The notes under the pieces were generated by a model that was not told the origin of the DNA, did not search any database, and saw only the letters and a list, made by a program, of their open reading frames with translations. A stretch of 64,000 nucleotides of DNA from Martelella mediterranea DSM 17316 (GTDB lineage Bacteria > Pseudomonadota > Alphaproteobacteria > Rhizobiales > Rhizobiaceae): positions 4,606,001 through 4,670,000 of the forward strand of contig NZ_CP020330.1 of assembly GCF_002043005.1 (NCBI RefSeq), in the 5' to 3' direction. Shown here piece after piece: positions 25,657-35,128 of this stretch. The stretch's first letter is position 1, and the number at the start of each line of letters is the position of its first letter. The translations under genes and the position numbers were made by a program.

Positions 25657-27839
25657 TGGACCTTTACCTCGCGCTTCCCGGCGGCCAGAGCCTCGCCCTT
25701 GCGCAGGCGCGTCAGAATCGTGTCGCGCGGTCCGTCCATGATGATCTTGCCGTTGGACACGACCAGCAGCCGGTCCACCAGCGCCAGGATCGACGGCTTG
25801 TGGGTGGCGACCACCAGCGTGGTTTCCCCTGCCAGTTCCGAAAGCGCGGAAAGCACTTTCTGCTCCGCGGTCTCATCAAGCGCGGCCGTCGGCTCGTCGA
25901 GCAGGATCACGGAGGGTTCGCGCAACAGCAGGCGCGACAGGATGATGGCCTGGCGCTGGCCGCCGGAAAGGCCGATACCGCCTTCCTGGATCTGCCGGTC
26001 GAGCCCCTCGGGCATGGCGCGGATGAATTCCCACGCGCCGGTGCGCTCAAGGGCGGCAATCAGTTCCTCGTCGCGGGCATTGGGCGCGCCGAGGCAGAGA
26101 TTTTCCCGGATCGTGCCGTAGAACAGCCGGGCATTCTGGCCGGCAAGGCCGATATGACGGCGCAGATCGGCCGGATCGACATGGGTAATGTTGACGCCAT
26201 CGACCAGAACCGTGCCCGAGCGCGCTTCCATCAGCCCCGAAAGCCCCTGCAGCAGGGTCGACTTGCCGGCGCCGTTGCGGCCGATAATGCCGACCTTGGA
26301 GCCCGCCGCGATCTTCAGACGCTCGACGGTGAGCACCGGCTCCTTTTCATAGGCAAAGACCGCATTCGCGAACTGAAATTCGCCCTTGATCACCGGCTTG
26401 TGGATGCGCTTGGCGTTTTCGGGATGATCGACCGGCAGCGTCATGATCTTGTCGAGGCTTTCGCCGGCGATCTTGGCCTGCTGCCAACGGTTGAGGATCT
26501 GCGCCACGCCGGCGAGCGGCGCCAGCATGCGGGTCGACAGCATGGCGGCGGCAACCAGCGCGCCGGTCGTCATGTCGCCGAACATCACCGCCGGCGCGCC
26601 GGCCGCGACCACGGCGATATAGACCATGCCCTGCACGGTCTGCGTCCAGTTGCCGAGCGTGCCGACGAGATCGCGCAGCTTCATGCCGCTGTCGGCGTTG
26701 ACGGCGTTGTAATGGTTCCAGTGGTTCTGGAACCGATCCTCGGCCTGCAGCAGCTTGATGTCGTCGAGCCCCTGAACGGCCTCGACAAGCATGGCGTTGC
26801 GCAGCGCGGATTCGCGCATATTGGCCTTGGCCAGCGCCCTGAGCCGGCCCTGAGCCAGAACGCCAGGCAGGATTAGAAGCAGCACGGCCACCGCCGGAAC
26901 CCAGACCAGGTTGCCCGCAACCCACCAGAAGATGAGGCAGAACAGCAGAAAGAACGGGATATCCGCGATCGCCGAGACGGCCGACGAGGTCATCATCTCG
27001 CGCACGTGTTCGAGTTCGCGAAGCTGCGCGATGAAGGTGCCGGTCGCCTGCGGGCGGGCGCTGTTCTTCACGCGCAGCGCATGACCGAAGACCTTGTCGG
27101 ATATGCGCAGATCGGCCCGTTTGCCAATCACATCGGTGATCTTCATGCGCATCTGGCGCATGACAAAGGCGAATATCACCGCGATGAGCGCGCCGCCGCC
27201 GAGCACGAACAGCGTCGGATAGGATTGCGCCGGCACCACGCGGTCATAGACCTGCATGGAGAAGATGACGCTGGCGAGCGCGAGGATATTGGCCGCAAGC
27301 GAGGCCAGCATGATGAACACATAGGGCCTGAGATCGGCAAGGACGATCGATCTCATCCAGTGTTTGCGGAACGGCTCGATATAATTGTCGATCCGCCCAT
27401 CCGGCATGCCGCCGGCCGGCCGGATCACCGCCACCAGTTCGACCCTGTCCCGGATCCCGGCAATCTTGATATCCGATGTCAGCCCGCCATCGCCGGAAAA
27501 GCCGAGCGTCAGCCGGTCGCCATTGCGCCGGGTGGCGACGGCAACCTCGCCATCCTTCAAAACCAGCACGACCGGCAGCCGCATATCGTTGATCTTGCGA
27601 AGATCGGTGCTGATGAAGCGGATCGCAAGCCCGGCCTGGCGGGCAAGCTTGCCGAAACTTCTCTTGCGGTCGCCGCTGTTATCCCAGGCATCGGCGAGCC
27701 GAAGCTGCTCGGGCGAGCAGTCGATCCGGTAATGGCCGGCAACCGTCAGCAGGGCCTCGATCCAGCGGGCCGAAACGGTACCGGTCGAAAGCTCGATCTC
27801 TTCGCCGCTCTCGCGATTTCTGTTGATGTGGATATTCAT
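25653..27839 (-). CDS. Type I secretion ABC transporter (LapB-like, with degenerate C39 domain)
   Basis: 728 residues. An N-terminal C39-peptidase-like domain of about 150 residues lacks the catalytic Cys at its expected first position. Next comes a six-helix membrane domain (about 165-480) and the nucleotide-binding domain: Walker A GRNGAGKST (about 518), GLSGGQRQAIILSR signature, Walker B VILLDEPTAALD (about 645). It is of the LapB/HlyB type that exports large RTX or Ig-repeat adhesins with uncleaved C-terminal signals. It directly follows the adhesin gene in the same direction. Confidence 0.92.
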   Translation of the reverse strand: MNIHINRNRESGEEIELSTGTVSARWIEALLTVAGHYRIDCSPEQLRLADAWDNSGDRKRSFGKLARQAGLAIRFISTDLRKINDMRLPVVLVLKDGEVAVATRRNGDRLTLGFSGDGGLTSDIKIAGIRDRVELVAVIRPAGGMPDGRIDNYIEPFRKHWMRSIVLADLRPYVFIMLASLAANILALASVIFSMQVYDRVVPAQSYPTLFVLGGGALIAVIFAFVMRQMRMKITDVIGKRADLRISDKVFGHALRVKNSARPQATGTFIAQLRELEHVREMMTSSAVSAIADIPFFLLFCLIFWWVAGNLVWVPAVAVLLLILPGVLAQGRLRALAKANMRESALRNAMLVEAVQGLDDIKLLQAEDRFQNHWNHYNAVNADSGMKLRDLVGTLGNWTQTVQGMVYIAVVAAGAPAVMFGDMTTGALVAAAMLSTRMLAPLAGVAQILNRWQQAKIAGESLDKIMTLPVDHPENAKRIHKPVIKGEFQFANAVFAYEKEPVLTVERLKIAAGSKVGIIGRNGAGKSTLLQGLSGLMEARSGTVLVDGVNITHVDPADLRRHIGLAGQNARLFYGTIRENLCLGAPNARDEELIAALERTGAWEFIRAMPEGLDRQIQEGGIGLSGGQRQAIILSRLLLREPSVILLDEPTAALDETAEQKVLSALSELAGETTLVVATHKPSILALVDRLLVVSNGKIIMDGPRDTILTRLRKGEALAAGKREVKVQ

Positions 27840-27928
27840 GGCTGCGCCAGACTTATTGCAAAAAGGGGTCCAGCAGCCGGGGCAGAGCCCCGGCTGTCAA
27901 TCGTGCTTCATGGGCACAGATGGGGGGC

Positions 27929-30900
27929 TCAGCCCACCATCATGGCGTGATCTTCCAGCTCGTTGAGATCGATGTTGGGTGTGCCCGGATCGCTGAAGTC
28001 CTGCGGATCATTTGCCGCCGCGCTATCCGCGTGCTTTTCCTCGGGCAGATAGGCCTCGAGGCTTTCGACATTGTCCTCATAGACAAGGTCGGCCACGTTG
28101 ATATCGTCATCGACGGCCGGATGATCGCCGCTGGCGTCATCGTCCTCGGCCGAGGCTTCGTCGATCGATGCAAGGCCCAGCGTTTCCGCGTGGAACGCGC
28201 CTTGACCCGCTGCCTCGCCGCTGTCTTCCGCACTGTCGGTCTCGATCGCCATGCGCGCGGCAGATGATGTGGCGCCGGCGTTCTCCTCATGCACGTCGAT
28301 CTTCAGCGAGGCTTCGCTGGTGTCACCGCTGTCATCGGTGAGCACGTAGCGGAAGTTTTCCTCGCCCATGCCCGTGTCGGGCCCGGCCGTATAGGTCCAG
28401 TCGCCGGTTTCGAAGTCGAAGACGAGCCTGCCGCCCTGATCGGTTTCCACGTTGAGGATCGAGCCGTTGCCTACCGCATCGCCATGACTGTCGGAGATCC
28501 CGTTCAGATCATAGGTGTAGGTCTCGCCATCGACATCGATCGAGAGGATGCGGCCGCCATCGATGCCGAGAAGATCGTCATCCGCGGTACCGGCGATGCC
28601 ATCGGCGCCGTTCAGCACATTGCCGGAGACATCCACTTCCTTGAGGACATCGAGCAATTCGTCCACGAGGTCGTCGAAGTTGCCCACCTGGACGACATGG
28701 TTGTCGCCATCGGCCTCATCGACATCCTGCAGCCGGGGCACCGTGACGCCCTGGCCGATGCCGACCGTCTGGACGTCGATTTGGTTGTTTGCAACGAAAT
28801 CGTTCCATGCAGTCTGGGTAGCGCTCTGCAACGAATGCTCGATATTGCCGTTGCCGTCGGTTTCATACTGACGGGTCGGCTCGCCATCGCTCATGAAGTA
28901 GACGCGATTATTGTAACCGTCGATAGGCTGATAGGACTCCATCGTCTCGTTGACGGCCGCCGTGTAGTTGGTCTGGCCGCTATAGGGACGCTGTGAATCC
29001 CAGGCATCGACCTGCGCCGCGAATTCGGCATAGCTGCTGAAGGATACCGTCGAACTGGCGTCCGAAGAAAACGCCACGAGCTGGATCTGTACATCGCCCG
29101 TCGTGCCTTCGAAGAAGGCCTGACCGGCAGCTTTGACGGCCTCCAGCATTTGGTGGGCTTCGGTGTTGTCCACACTCCCGCTGAAATCGAGAACGAAGGC
29201 GATGTTGAAGTTCTCGTCGCTGATGAAGTCATCGCCGGCAAGCTGCAGGCTGATATCGTCCTCGTATGCGAGCGGAGCATTGCGCTCAAATGCCTGGGTA
29301 TCCGTACCCTCAGAGCCGAGATTGCCGACCTTGTCGGTATAGCTCTCGTCGGCAACCGTGACGGTCAGGTCACCCCCGGCCTTTTCAGGCGTCACCCTAG
29401 CGGTCCAGGTATGACCGTCAACTTGCTGCAGGTTCGACAGCGTACCGTTGTTGACGCTGATGTCGGAGGCGTCGAAACCGTCGACGTCTTCGGAGAAAGT
29501 AAAGGTGACGTCACCGCCCAGACCGTTATCGTCGATATCGATATCGACCACGACGGAGGGGCCGTCGACGTCGAAGGTCTCGGTGTCGGCGCCTTCCGAG
29601 CCCTCATTACCGGCCGTGTCGGTGTAGGAACCGTCGGTGACGGTGGCCGTGACTTCGCCATTGCCGGTGGGCGTGATGGTTGCGGTCCAGACCTGGTTGC
29701 CGTCGCCATCGGTCGACCACGTGCCATCCGTGCCGAGATCGGCATTTTCCAGCTCAAGATCGGCTGCCGGATCGAAGCTGTCGCGATCGGTATCCGGCGA
29801 GAAGGTCAGCACCAGCGTGCCGTCCTGGCCGTTATCGGTGATCTCGACGCCGACCGTCGGCGCGGTGCGGTCGAAGGCTTCGCTGTCGGAGCCCTGCGTA
29901 CCGGGGTTGCCGGCAAGGTCGGTATAGGAGCCGTTGCCGACGGCAACAGTGACATCGCCGGTGGCGGTCGGGGTGACCGTTGCCGTCCAGGTGGTGTCGT
30001 TGACCTTGGTGAGGTTGGAGAGCGTGCCGTTGCCAACGCTGACATCGCTGCCATCGAAGCCGGTGACCGCTTCCGAGAAGGTGAAGGTCACATTGCCGGT
30101 TTGGCCGTTGTTCTCGATATCGACCACGACGGACGGGCCGTCGACGTCGAAGGTCTCGGTGTCGGTGCCTTCCGAGCCAACATTACCAGCCGTGTCGGTG
30201 TAGGAACCGTCGGTGACGGTGGCCGTGACTTCGCCATTGCCGGTGGGCGTGATGGTCGCCGTCCAGACCTGGTTGCCGTCGGCATCGGTCGACCACGTGC
30301 CGTCCGTGCCGAGATCGGCATTTTCCAGCTCAAGATCGGCTGCCGGATCGAAGCTGTCGCGATCGGTATCCGGCGAGAAGGTCAGCACCAGCGTGCCGTC
30401 CTGGCCGTTATCGGTGATCTCGACGCCGACCGTCGGCGCGGTGCGGTCGAAGGCTTCGCTGTCGGAGCCCTGCGTACCGGGGTTGCCGGCAAGGTCGGTA
30501 TAGGAGCCGTTGCCGACGGCAACAGTGACATCGCCGGTGGCGGTCGGGGTGACCGTTGCCGTCCAGGTGGTGTCGTTGACCTTGGTGAGGTTGGAGAGCG
30601 TGCCGTTGCCAACGCTGACATCGCTGCCATCGAAGCCGGTGACCGCTTCCGAGAAGGTGAAGGTCACATTGCCGGTTTGGCCGTTGTTCTCGATATCGAC
30701 CACGACGGACGGGCCGTCGACGTCGAAGGTCTCGGTGTCGGTGCCTTCCGAGCCAACATTACCAGCCGTGTCGGTGTAGGAACCGTCGGTGACGGTGGCC
30801 GTGACTTCGCCATTGCCGGTGGGCGTGATGGTCGCCGTCCAGACCTGGTTGCCGTCGGCATCGGTCGACCACGTGCCGTCCGTGCCGAGATCGGCATTTT

Positions 30901-32584
30901 CCAGCTCAAGATCGGCTGCCGGATCGAAGCTGTCGCGATCGGTATCCGGCGAGAAGGTCAGCACCAGCGTGCCGTCCTGGCCGTTATCGGTGATCTCGAC
31001 GCCGACCGTCGGCGCGGTGCGGTCGAAGGCTTCGCTGTCGGAGCCCTGCGTACCGGGGTTGCCGGCAAGGTCGGTATAGGAGCCGTTGCCGACGGCAACA
31101 GTGACATCGCCGGTGGCGGTCGGGGTGACCGTTGCCGTCCAGGTGGTGTCGTTGACCTTGGTGAGGTTGGAGAGCGTGCCGTTGCCAACGGTCACGTCGC
31201 TGCCATCGAAGCCGGTGACCGCTTCCGAGAAGGTGAAGGTCACATTGCCGGTTTGGCCGTTGTTCTCGATATCGACCACGACGGACGGGCCGTCGACGTC
31301 GAAGGTCTCGGTGTCGGTGCCTTCCGAGCCCTCATTACCGGCCGTGTCGGTGTAGGAACCGTCGGTGACGGTGGCCGTGACTTCGCCATTGCCGGTGGGC
31401 GTGATGGTTGCGGTCCAGACCTGGTTGCCGTCGCCATCGGTCGACCACGTGCCATCCGTGCCGAGATCGGCATTTTCCAGCTCAAGATCGGCTGCCGGAT
31501 CGAAGCTGTCGCGATCGGTATCCGGCGAGAAGGTCAGCACCAGCGTGCCGTCCTGGCCGTTATCGGTGATCTCGACGCCGACCGTCGGCGCGGTGCGGTC
31601 GAAGGCTTCGGCGTCGGAGCCCTGCGTACCGGGGTTGCCGGCAAGGTCGGTATAGGAGCCGTCGCCGACGGCAACCGTGACATCGCCGGTGGCGGTCGGG
31701 GCGACCGTCGCTGTCCAGGTGGTGTCGTTGACCTTGGTGAGGTTCGAGAGCGTGCCATTGCCAACGCTGACATCGGACGCATCGAAACCGGTGACCGCTT
31801 CCGAGAAGGTGAAGGTCACATTGCCAGTCTGGCCGTTGTTTTCGATATCCACAACGACCGAGGGGTCTGTCAGGTCCAGATTTGTGGTGTCTGAATCGGA
31901 AATCGGGTTGCCGTTTTCGTCCTCGACCGGGTTGCCATTCTCGTCAGTAACAGTTCCAATCACCTCAACATCACCCTCGGCAATGTTGTCGCGCGGAATT
32001 TCATACGACCAGTTTCCGTTCTCATCGACCGGAATGGGCTCGGACGTGACAATGTTGCCGTTTTCGTCCGGGTAGGAAACGACAATGTAGTCGCCCGTGC
32101 TGCTACCGCTGACCGTCACGCGGTCGCCGGCCGGGTCGTCAGTGATATCCTGTACGTCGACCACCGGGAATACGGGCGCGGCATCGTCGTCGTCTCCGCC
32201 CCCGGCAAAGGCCAGGCCGCCGGCCCCGGCGGCGGCAAGTCCGCCCAGCGCCGCGAACGGGAATGGCGCCACACCATCAGCGCCGATCTCGGCGAAGGCG
32301 AAGTCGCTCCACGGACCGGAATACTGCCCCCACCATGCAATGCCGTCATCGTCGACAAGGATCAGTTCACTGCGCTCGTCATCGAAATCGATGAAGAAGT
32401 CGCCGATAACGATTGTCTCCCCGGCGGCCGTGACGATCAGGAGATCGTTGCCGTTCTGTTCGAACGAAACAACGCTTTCCGGCGCGATGGGAAGCTTGAC
32501 TACAGACGCCTCGTCAAGCTGCAGACCGGTTACGGGCTGACGATGCTGGGAGCCGTCGCTCTTGTCGATAATGATTGCATCCAT
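27929..32584 (-). CDS. BapA-like Ig-repeat surface protein with VWA domain (probable type I secretion cargo)
   Basis: 1551 residues from the ATG at 32584, preceded by GAGGAG. N-terminal about 140 residues resemble the BapA-prefix domain (VVSFEQNGNDLLIVTAAGE...). Then come about nine bacterial Ig-like domains of about 96 residues in alternating A/B types. A von Willebrand A domain follows at about residues 1127-1330, with MIDAS motif DFSGS and FMSDGEP. The rest is a VCBS-like region (YRYVLTDDSGD type) and a strongly acidic tail. No GGxGxD calcium nonapeptides are seen. Predicted extracellular adhesion or biofilm protein. Neighbouring export genes in the same direction support secretion. Confidence 0.85.
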   Translation of the reverse strand: MDAIIIDKSDGSQHRQPVTGLQLDEASVVKLPIAPESVVSFEQNGNDLLIVTAAGETIVIGDFFIDFDDERSELILVDDDGIAWWGQYSGPWSDFAFAEIGADGVAPFPFAALGGLAAAGAGGLAFAGGGDDDDAAPVFPVVDVQDITDDPAGDRVTVSGSSTGDYIVVSYPDENGNIVTSEPIPVDENGNWSYEIPRDNIAEGDVEVIGTVTDENGNPVEDENGNPISDSDTTNLDLTDPSVVVDIENNGQTGNVTFTFSEAVTGFDASDVSVGNGTLSNLTKVNDTTWTATVAPTATGDVTVAVGDGSYTDLAGNPGTQGSDAEAFDRTAPTVGVEITDNGQDGTLVLTFSPDTDRDSFDPAADLELENADLGTDGTWSTDGDGNQVWTATITPTGNGEVTATVTDGSYTDTAGNEGSEGTDTETFDVDGPSVVVDIENNGQTGNVTFTFSEAVTGFDGSDVTVGNGTLSNLTKVNDTTWTATVTPTATGDVTVAVGNGSYTDLAGNPGTQGSDSEAFDRTAPTVGVEITDNGQDGTLVLTFSPDTDRDSFDPAADLELENADLGTDGTWSTDADGNQVWTATITPTGNGEVTATVTDGSYTDTAGNVGSEGTDTETFDVDGPSVVVDIENNGQTGNVTFTFSEAVTGFDGSDVSVGNGTLSNLTKVNDTTWTATVTPTATGDVTVAVGNGSYTDLAGNPGTQGSDSEAFDRTAPTVGVEITDNGQDGTLVLTFSPDTDRDSFDPAADLELENADLGTDGTWSTDADGNQVWTATITPTGNGEVTATVTDGSYTDTAGNVGSEGTDTETFDVDGPSVVVDIENNGQTGNVTFTFSEAVTGFDGSDVSVGNGTLSNLTKVNDTTWTATVTPTATGDVTVAVGNGSYTDLAGNPGTQGSDSEAFDRTAPTVGVEITDNGQDGTLVLTFSPDTDRDSFDPAADLELENADLGTDGTWSTDGDGNQVWTATITPTGNGEVTATVTDGSYTDTAGNEGSEGADTETFDVDGPSVVVDIDIDDNGLGGDVTFTFSEDVDGFDASDISVNNGTLSNLQQVDGHTWTARVTPEKAGGDLTVTVADESYTDKVGNLGSEGTDTQAFERNAPLAYEDDISLQLAGDDFISDENFNIAFVLDFSGSVDNTEAHQMLEAVKAAGQAFFEGTTGDVQIQLVAFSSDASSTVSFSSYAEFAAQVDAWDSQRPYSGQTNYTAAVNETMESYQPIDGYNNRVYFMSDGEPTRQYETDGNGNIEHSLQSATQTAWNDFVANNQIDVQTVGIGQGVTVPRLQDVDEADGDNHVVQVGNFDDLVDELLDVLKEVDVSGNVLNGADGIAGTADDDLLGIDGGRILSIDVDGETYTYDLNGISDSHGDAVGNGSILNVETDQGGRLVFDFETGDWTYTAGPDTGMGEENFRYVLTDDSGDTSEASLKIDVHEENAGATSSAARMAIETDSAEDSGEAAGQGAFHAETLGLASIDEASAEDDDASGDHPAVDDDINVADLVYEDNVESLEAYLPEEKHADSAAANDPQDFSDPGTPNIDLNELEDHAMMVG
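29561..31865 (-). repeat. Four near-identical 576-bp tandem repeats inside the adhesin gene
   Basis: The unit is 576 bp (192 codons: one A-type plus one B-type Ig domain). Copies recur at a 576-base period, visible as identical blocks near 30213/30789 and 29934/30510. The two central copies are almost identical base for base, while the first and last have scattered changes. This pattern points to recent tandem duplication or gene conversion. Copy number may vary between strains or be miscounted in short-read assemblies. Confidence 0.9.
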
Positions 32585-33189
32585 GGGAGTACTCCTCAAA
32601 AAACTCATTGAATGACAGCGCTACCACACTCTCACGGTGCAAAGACGCTTGCTCATCGGCGCACTGCTTCGCTATGTTGGGGACCCGTGTAGTGGATTGT
32701 TAACTACCACTTTAACGGAGGTCAGTAGCGCATACTTGCGTCGTCTGCAAGCCGTGTAAGTCATTTTTTCTGAACCGGAGATGAATTTTCGTATTTTTCA
32801 TAAAGTAATGTTTTTACATATATAATCGCGCGATCTTGAGGTCACGGGATGTGAAATAGCTCGAAGCGCGGCCGATTCCCACTGTAAATCCAATCAGATG
32901 ATTGAATCCAATATTACAGAAACATGACAATCAGGGCGAGCTTGAAACCAGCCAGGGCAAGCGCATTTTATGGTTGCATGCGATAGTTTTCCACAAGTTT
33001 TCTCTTTTTCTTATTCGTCCTTAGGTTGTGAATCATAAAACGGCCGGACGACAGCTATCGCTGCGCAAGCGGCGAGCGCTGCCGTGTCCATTCGGACGGC
33101 CGTCCTTCCTTCTAAAACTCAATGGAAACTTAGCGTTGACTTACGTCCTGGCCATCTTCGATAACGCCGGAACCCGTCATTTTGACTTT
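32585..33189. other. Long low-GC intergenic region upstream of the adhesin gene
   Basis: About 600 bases with no convincing gene. The part from about 32690 to 33010 is visibly A+T rich (for example gtttttacatatataat near 32810) against a GC-rich background. It should contain the promoter of the leftward adhesin-secretion locus and the 3' end of the leftward M48 gene. No riboswitch, small RNA or clear operator was recognised by eye. Confidence 0.6.
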
Positions 33190-33978
33190 TCATTCCGCAA
33201 CTTCGGGCTGATAGCTGGCCGTCAGCGCCTCGGCCCGCTCAATACGGTCCGAGGGCAAGGGATGGGAAGTGTTGTAAGAACGCCTTGCGCCAGGCGGCGC
33301 GTCCATGGACTGCATGGTTTTCAGGAAACGCACCAGCGCCGCGGGGTCGTATTCAGCCTCGGCCAGCAATTGGATGGCCATCGCGTCGGCTTCCAGTTCC
33401 TGTTGCCGGGAAAGGTCCGCGACTTGCGCGCTGGCGTCGGCGAGAAGCGCACGCACGCGATCACTGTCCGGCAGGGCCGCGGCAATGTCCGCGCTGGAGA
33501 TGGCCGCCTGCCTCCCAAGGCGGGCGCGGGCTTCCGCGTGACCGGACAGGATATGGGCCATCTCGTGCGCGACGACGGCCGCGATCTCGCTCTCATCATC
33601 GGTCAGCGCGAGTAGCCCCCGCGTCAGATAGATATATCCGCCCGGCGCGATATAGGCATCGGGTATCGGCGAGTTCAGCACAAGGATGGTCATCGGCCTT
33701 CCGCCGGCGGCCTCAGATAGTCTCTTACCGATTTCAGCCAGTTCCCGCGAAACCTCGGGGTTACTGTACAGCCCGCCGGATTCTTGCACCAGGCGACGGC
33801 GAAAGGCGTCCGCCTCGCTTTGCTCCCGCGGCGCCGGCCCAGGGTTGACGGCCTGGCATCCGGCAAGGCCGGACAGAACCATCATGATGACGATGCCGCC
33901 GGCGCGGCATGAAAGAAAACCCGTGAAGGCCCGCGCCCAGCAGGCCGATTTATGTCTGTTCTTCATTCCGATGCGCAT
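33190..33978 (-). CDS. M48-family metalloprotease lipoprotein
   Basis: 262 residues; the start is ATG at 33978, or an in-frame ATG at 33966. A lipoprotein signal ends in VLSGLAGC (lipobox near residue 41). The zinc-binding motif HEMAH is near residue 138, followed by a more distant ELEADAMAIQLL glutamate region, as in BepA-like/Oma1-like M48 proteases. It should act in the periplasm at the inner leaflet of the outer membrane, on misfolded envelope proteins. Its position next to the adhesin gene may be coincidental. Confidence 0.85.
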   Translation of the reverse strand: MRIGMKNRHKSACWARAFTGFLSCRAGGIVIMMVLSGLAGCQAVNPGPAPREQSEADAFRRRLVQESGGLYSNPEVSRELAEIGKRLSEAAGGRPMTILVLNSPIPDAYIAPGGYIYLTRGLLALTDDESEIAAVVAHEMAHILSGHAEARARLGRQAAISSADIAAALPDSDRVRALLADASAQVADLSRQQELEADAMAIQLLAEAEYDPAALVRFLKTMQSMDAPPGARRSYNTSHPLPSDRIERAEALTASYQPEVAE

Positions 33979-34145
33979 TCCCCGCGAAAACCCGTACTGT
34001 ATTCACGCGTGCCGCATCATGCATAACGAAGTTTCAATCCAGCCTGTAACACAACGTGATACTTTTGAATTACAGTAAAGATTGACGGGAAGCCGGTTCT
34101 GAGGGCGAGCGCGGCAACGGCGCGGCCTGTACTCTTGGCCAGCTT

Positions 34146-34462
34146 ACGGCGTTCGAACAGGTTCTCGTCCCGACGCCCATGCCCGGCGATAGCGTCGTTC
34201 TGGACAATCTGCCTGCCCTTAAGTCGCGGTCGTGCGCGAAGCCATTGAGGAGGCAGGGGGCAAGTTTGCGTTTCCTTCCGCCCTATTCCCCCGACCTCAA
34301 CTCAAGCGAAATGGCCTTTTCCAAACTCAGGGCTGCCTTCAGGCCGTTGCCTGTCGGACCGTCGCCATCCCCTGGGAAAGGATCGGCGAAGCAATCCAAA
34401 CGCTCTCCTCGTCTGGATGCAAGAATTACTTCGAAGGCGCCGGATATGAACCTGTTCAATGA
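34146..34462 (+). pseudogene. IS630-family transposase remnant
   Basis: Pieces of the IS630 DDE catalytic half appear in two alternating reading frames: FEQVLVPTPMPGDSVVLDN, then VREAIEEAGGKF, then LPPYSPDLNSSEMAFSKLRAAF, then RTVAIPWERIGEAIQ and YFEGAGYEPVQ before the stop. At least three frameshifts are needed to join them, and the N-terminal half is missing. The PPYSPDLN block is diagnostic of IS630 transposases. This marks the region as an old insertion site. Confidence 0.8.
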
Positions 34463-34529
34463 GTTAGAGCGTCCTTTCTGCGTCCCATAGGACGCACAAC
34501 GCTCCAAGGGACCGGATGCTGAAAGAACA

Positions 34530-34958
34530 CTATTCTGCGCTCAGGGTTTCCTGGCATACTTGCGAAAACGCGTGTTTCTTGTTTTTCAGGCAGCTCTTGA
34601 TTGTGAATGGGTTCAACCCGCCGCATACGTCTCTCATTTCTGACTGGCACATACTGGCGGTGACCCAAAAAGCCTGGCAAACGGGAGACAGTTTCGAACT
34701 GTTCTCCTCGACACAGGCCGATATGGCATCAGGCGTAAGCCGCCACGGCCGTAGACAAACGGAGCGGATTTCCGCTCCGCACGCTTGTTTGACCGCAGCC
34801 GAGGGCGCGGCGGCCATGGCGGCCTGTAGCGAGATGAGCACGCTCAAGGCCGTGATGAACGCTAGGCTCCAAGTAAAACGACGGCCTGCAATTGGCGCAG
34901 TTGTCGCATTCTGCTTAAAGCTGATGTTTGGTTGGAACCGCCCTTCGTGTTGGCTCAT
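34530..34958 (-). CDS. Exported cysteine-rich small protein
   Basis: 142 residues from the ATG at 34958, preceded by AGGAGA. A basic N-terminal tail and a signal/anchor helix (RRFTWSLAFITALSVLISLQAAMAA) precede a domain with a regular cysteine spacing: CGAEIRSVC, ISACVEENSSKLSPVCQAF, CQSEMRDVCGG and IKSCLKNKKHAFSQVC. The pattern of Cys-x6-Cys and Lx-x-x-C pairs resembles the cysteine-rich-repeat (GLG1-like) family found in some rhizobial exported proteins. Function unknown. Confidence 0.65.
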   Translation of the reverse strand: MSQHEGRFQPNISFKQNATTAPIAGRRFTWSLAFITALSVLISLQAAMAAAPSAAVKQACGAEIRSVCLRPWRLTPDAISACVEENSSKLSPVCQAFWVTASMCQSEMRDVCGGLNPFTIKSCLKNKKHAFSQVCQETLSAE

Positions 34959-35128
34959 GGGGGTCAATCTCCTGGTTATCCTGAAGGCGTCGATCGGGAA
35001 TTCGCACGGACCGAAGAGGATGGATTGCCGTCGTATTGCAGGTCGTCGAAGCTGAAGAGTTCGTTTGCCTCGGCAACTGGCCTCGAACAGCAAGAGCAAG
35101 GCTCCGTTCGCGCGGCGGCTGGAAGGCA

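Noticed and set aside
29561..31865. Possible CRISPR array suggested by strong periodicity
   Set aside because: The unit is 576 bp, entirely coding and without spacers; it is an Ig-domain tandem repeat.
29150..31894. 914-residue rightward open frame antisense to the adhesin
   Set aside because: It exists only because the adhesin's tandem repeats lack stop codons on the opposite strand; its protein is a low-complexity Gly/Asp/Arg repeat with no domain, start signal or neighbouring context.
33028..33615. 195-residue rightward frame near the M48 gene
   Set aside because: Mostly antisense to the M48 protease; no ribosome site, no domain.
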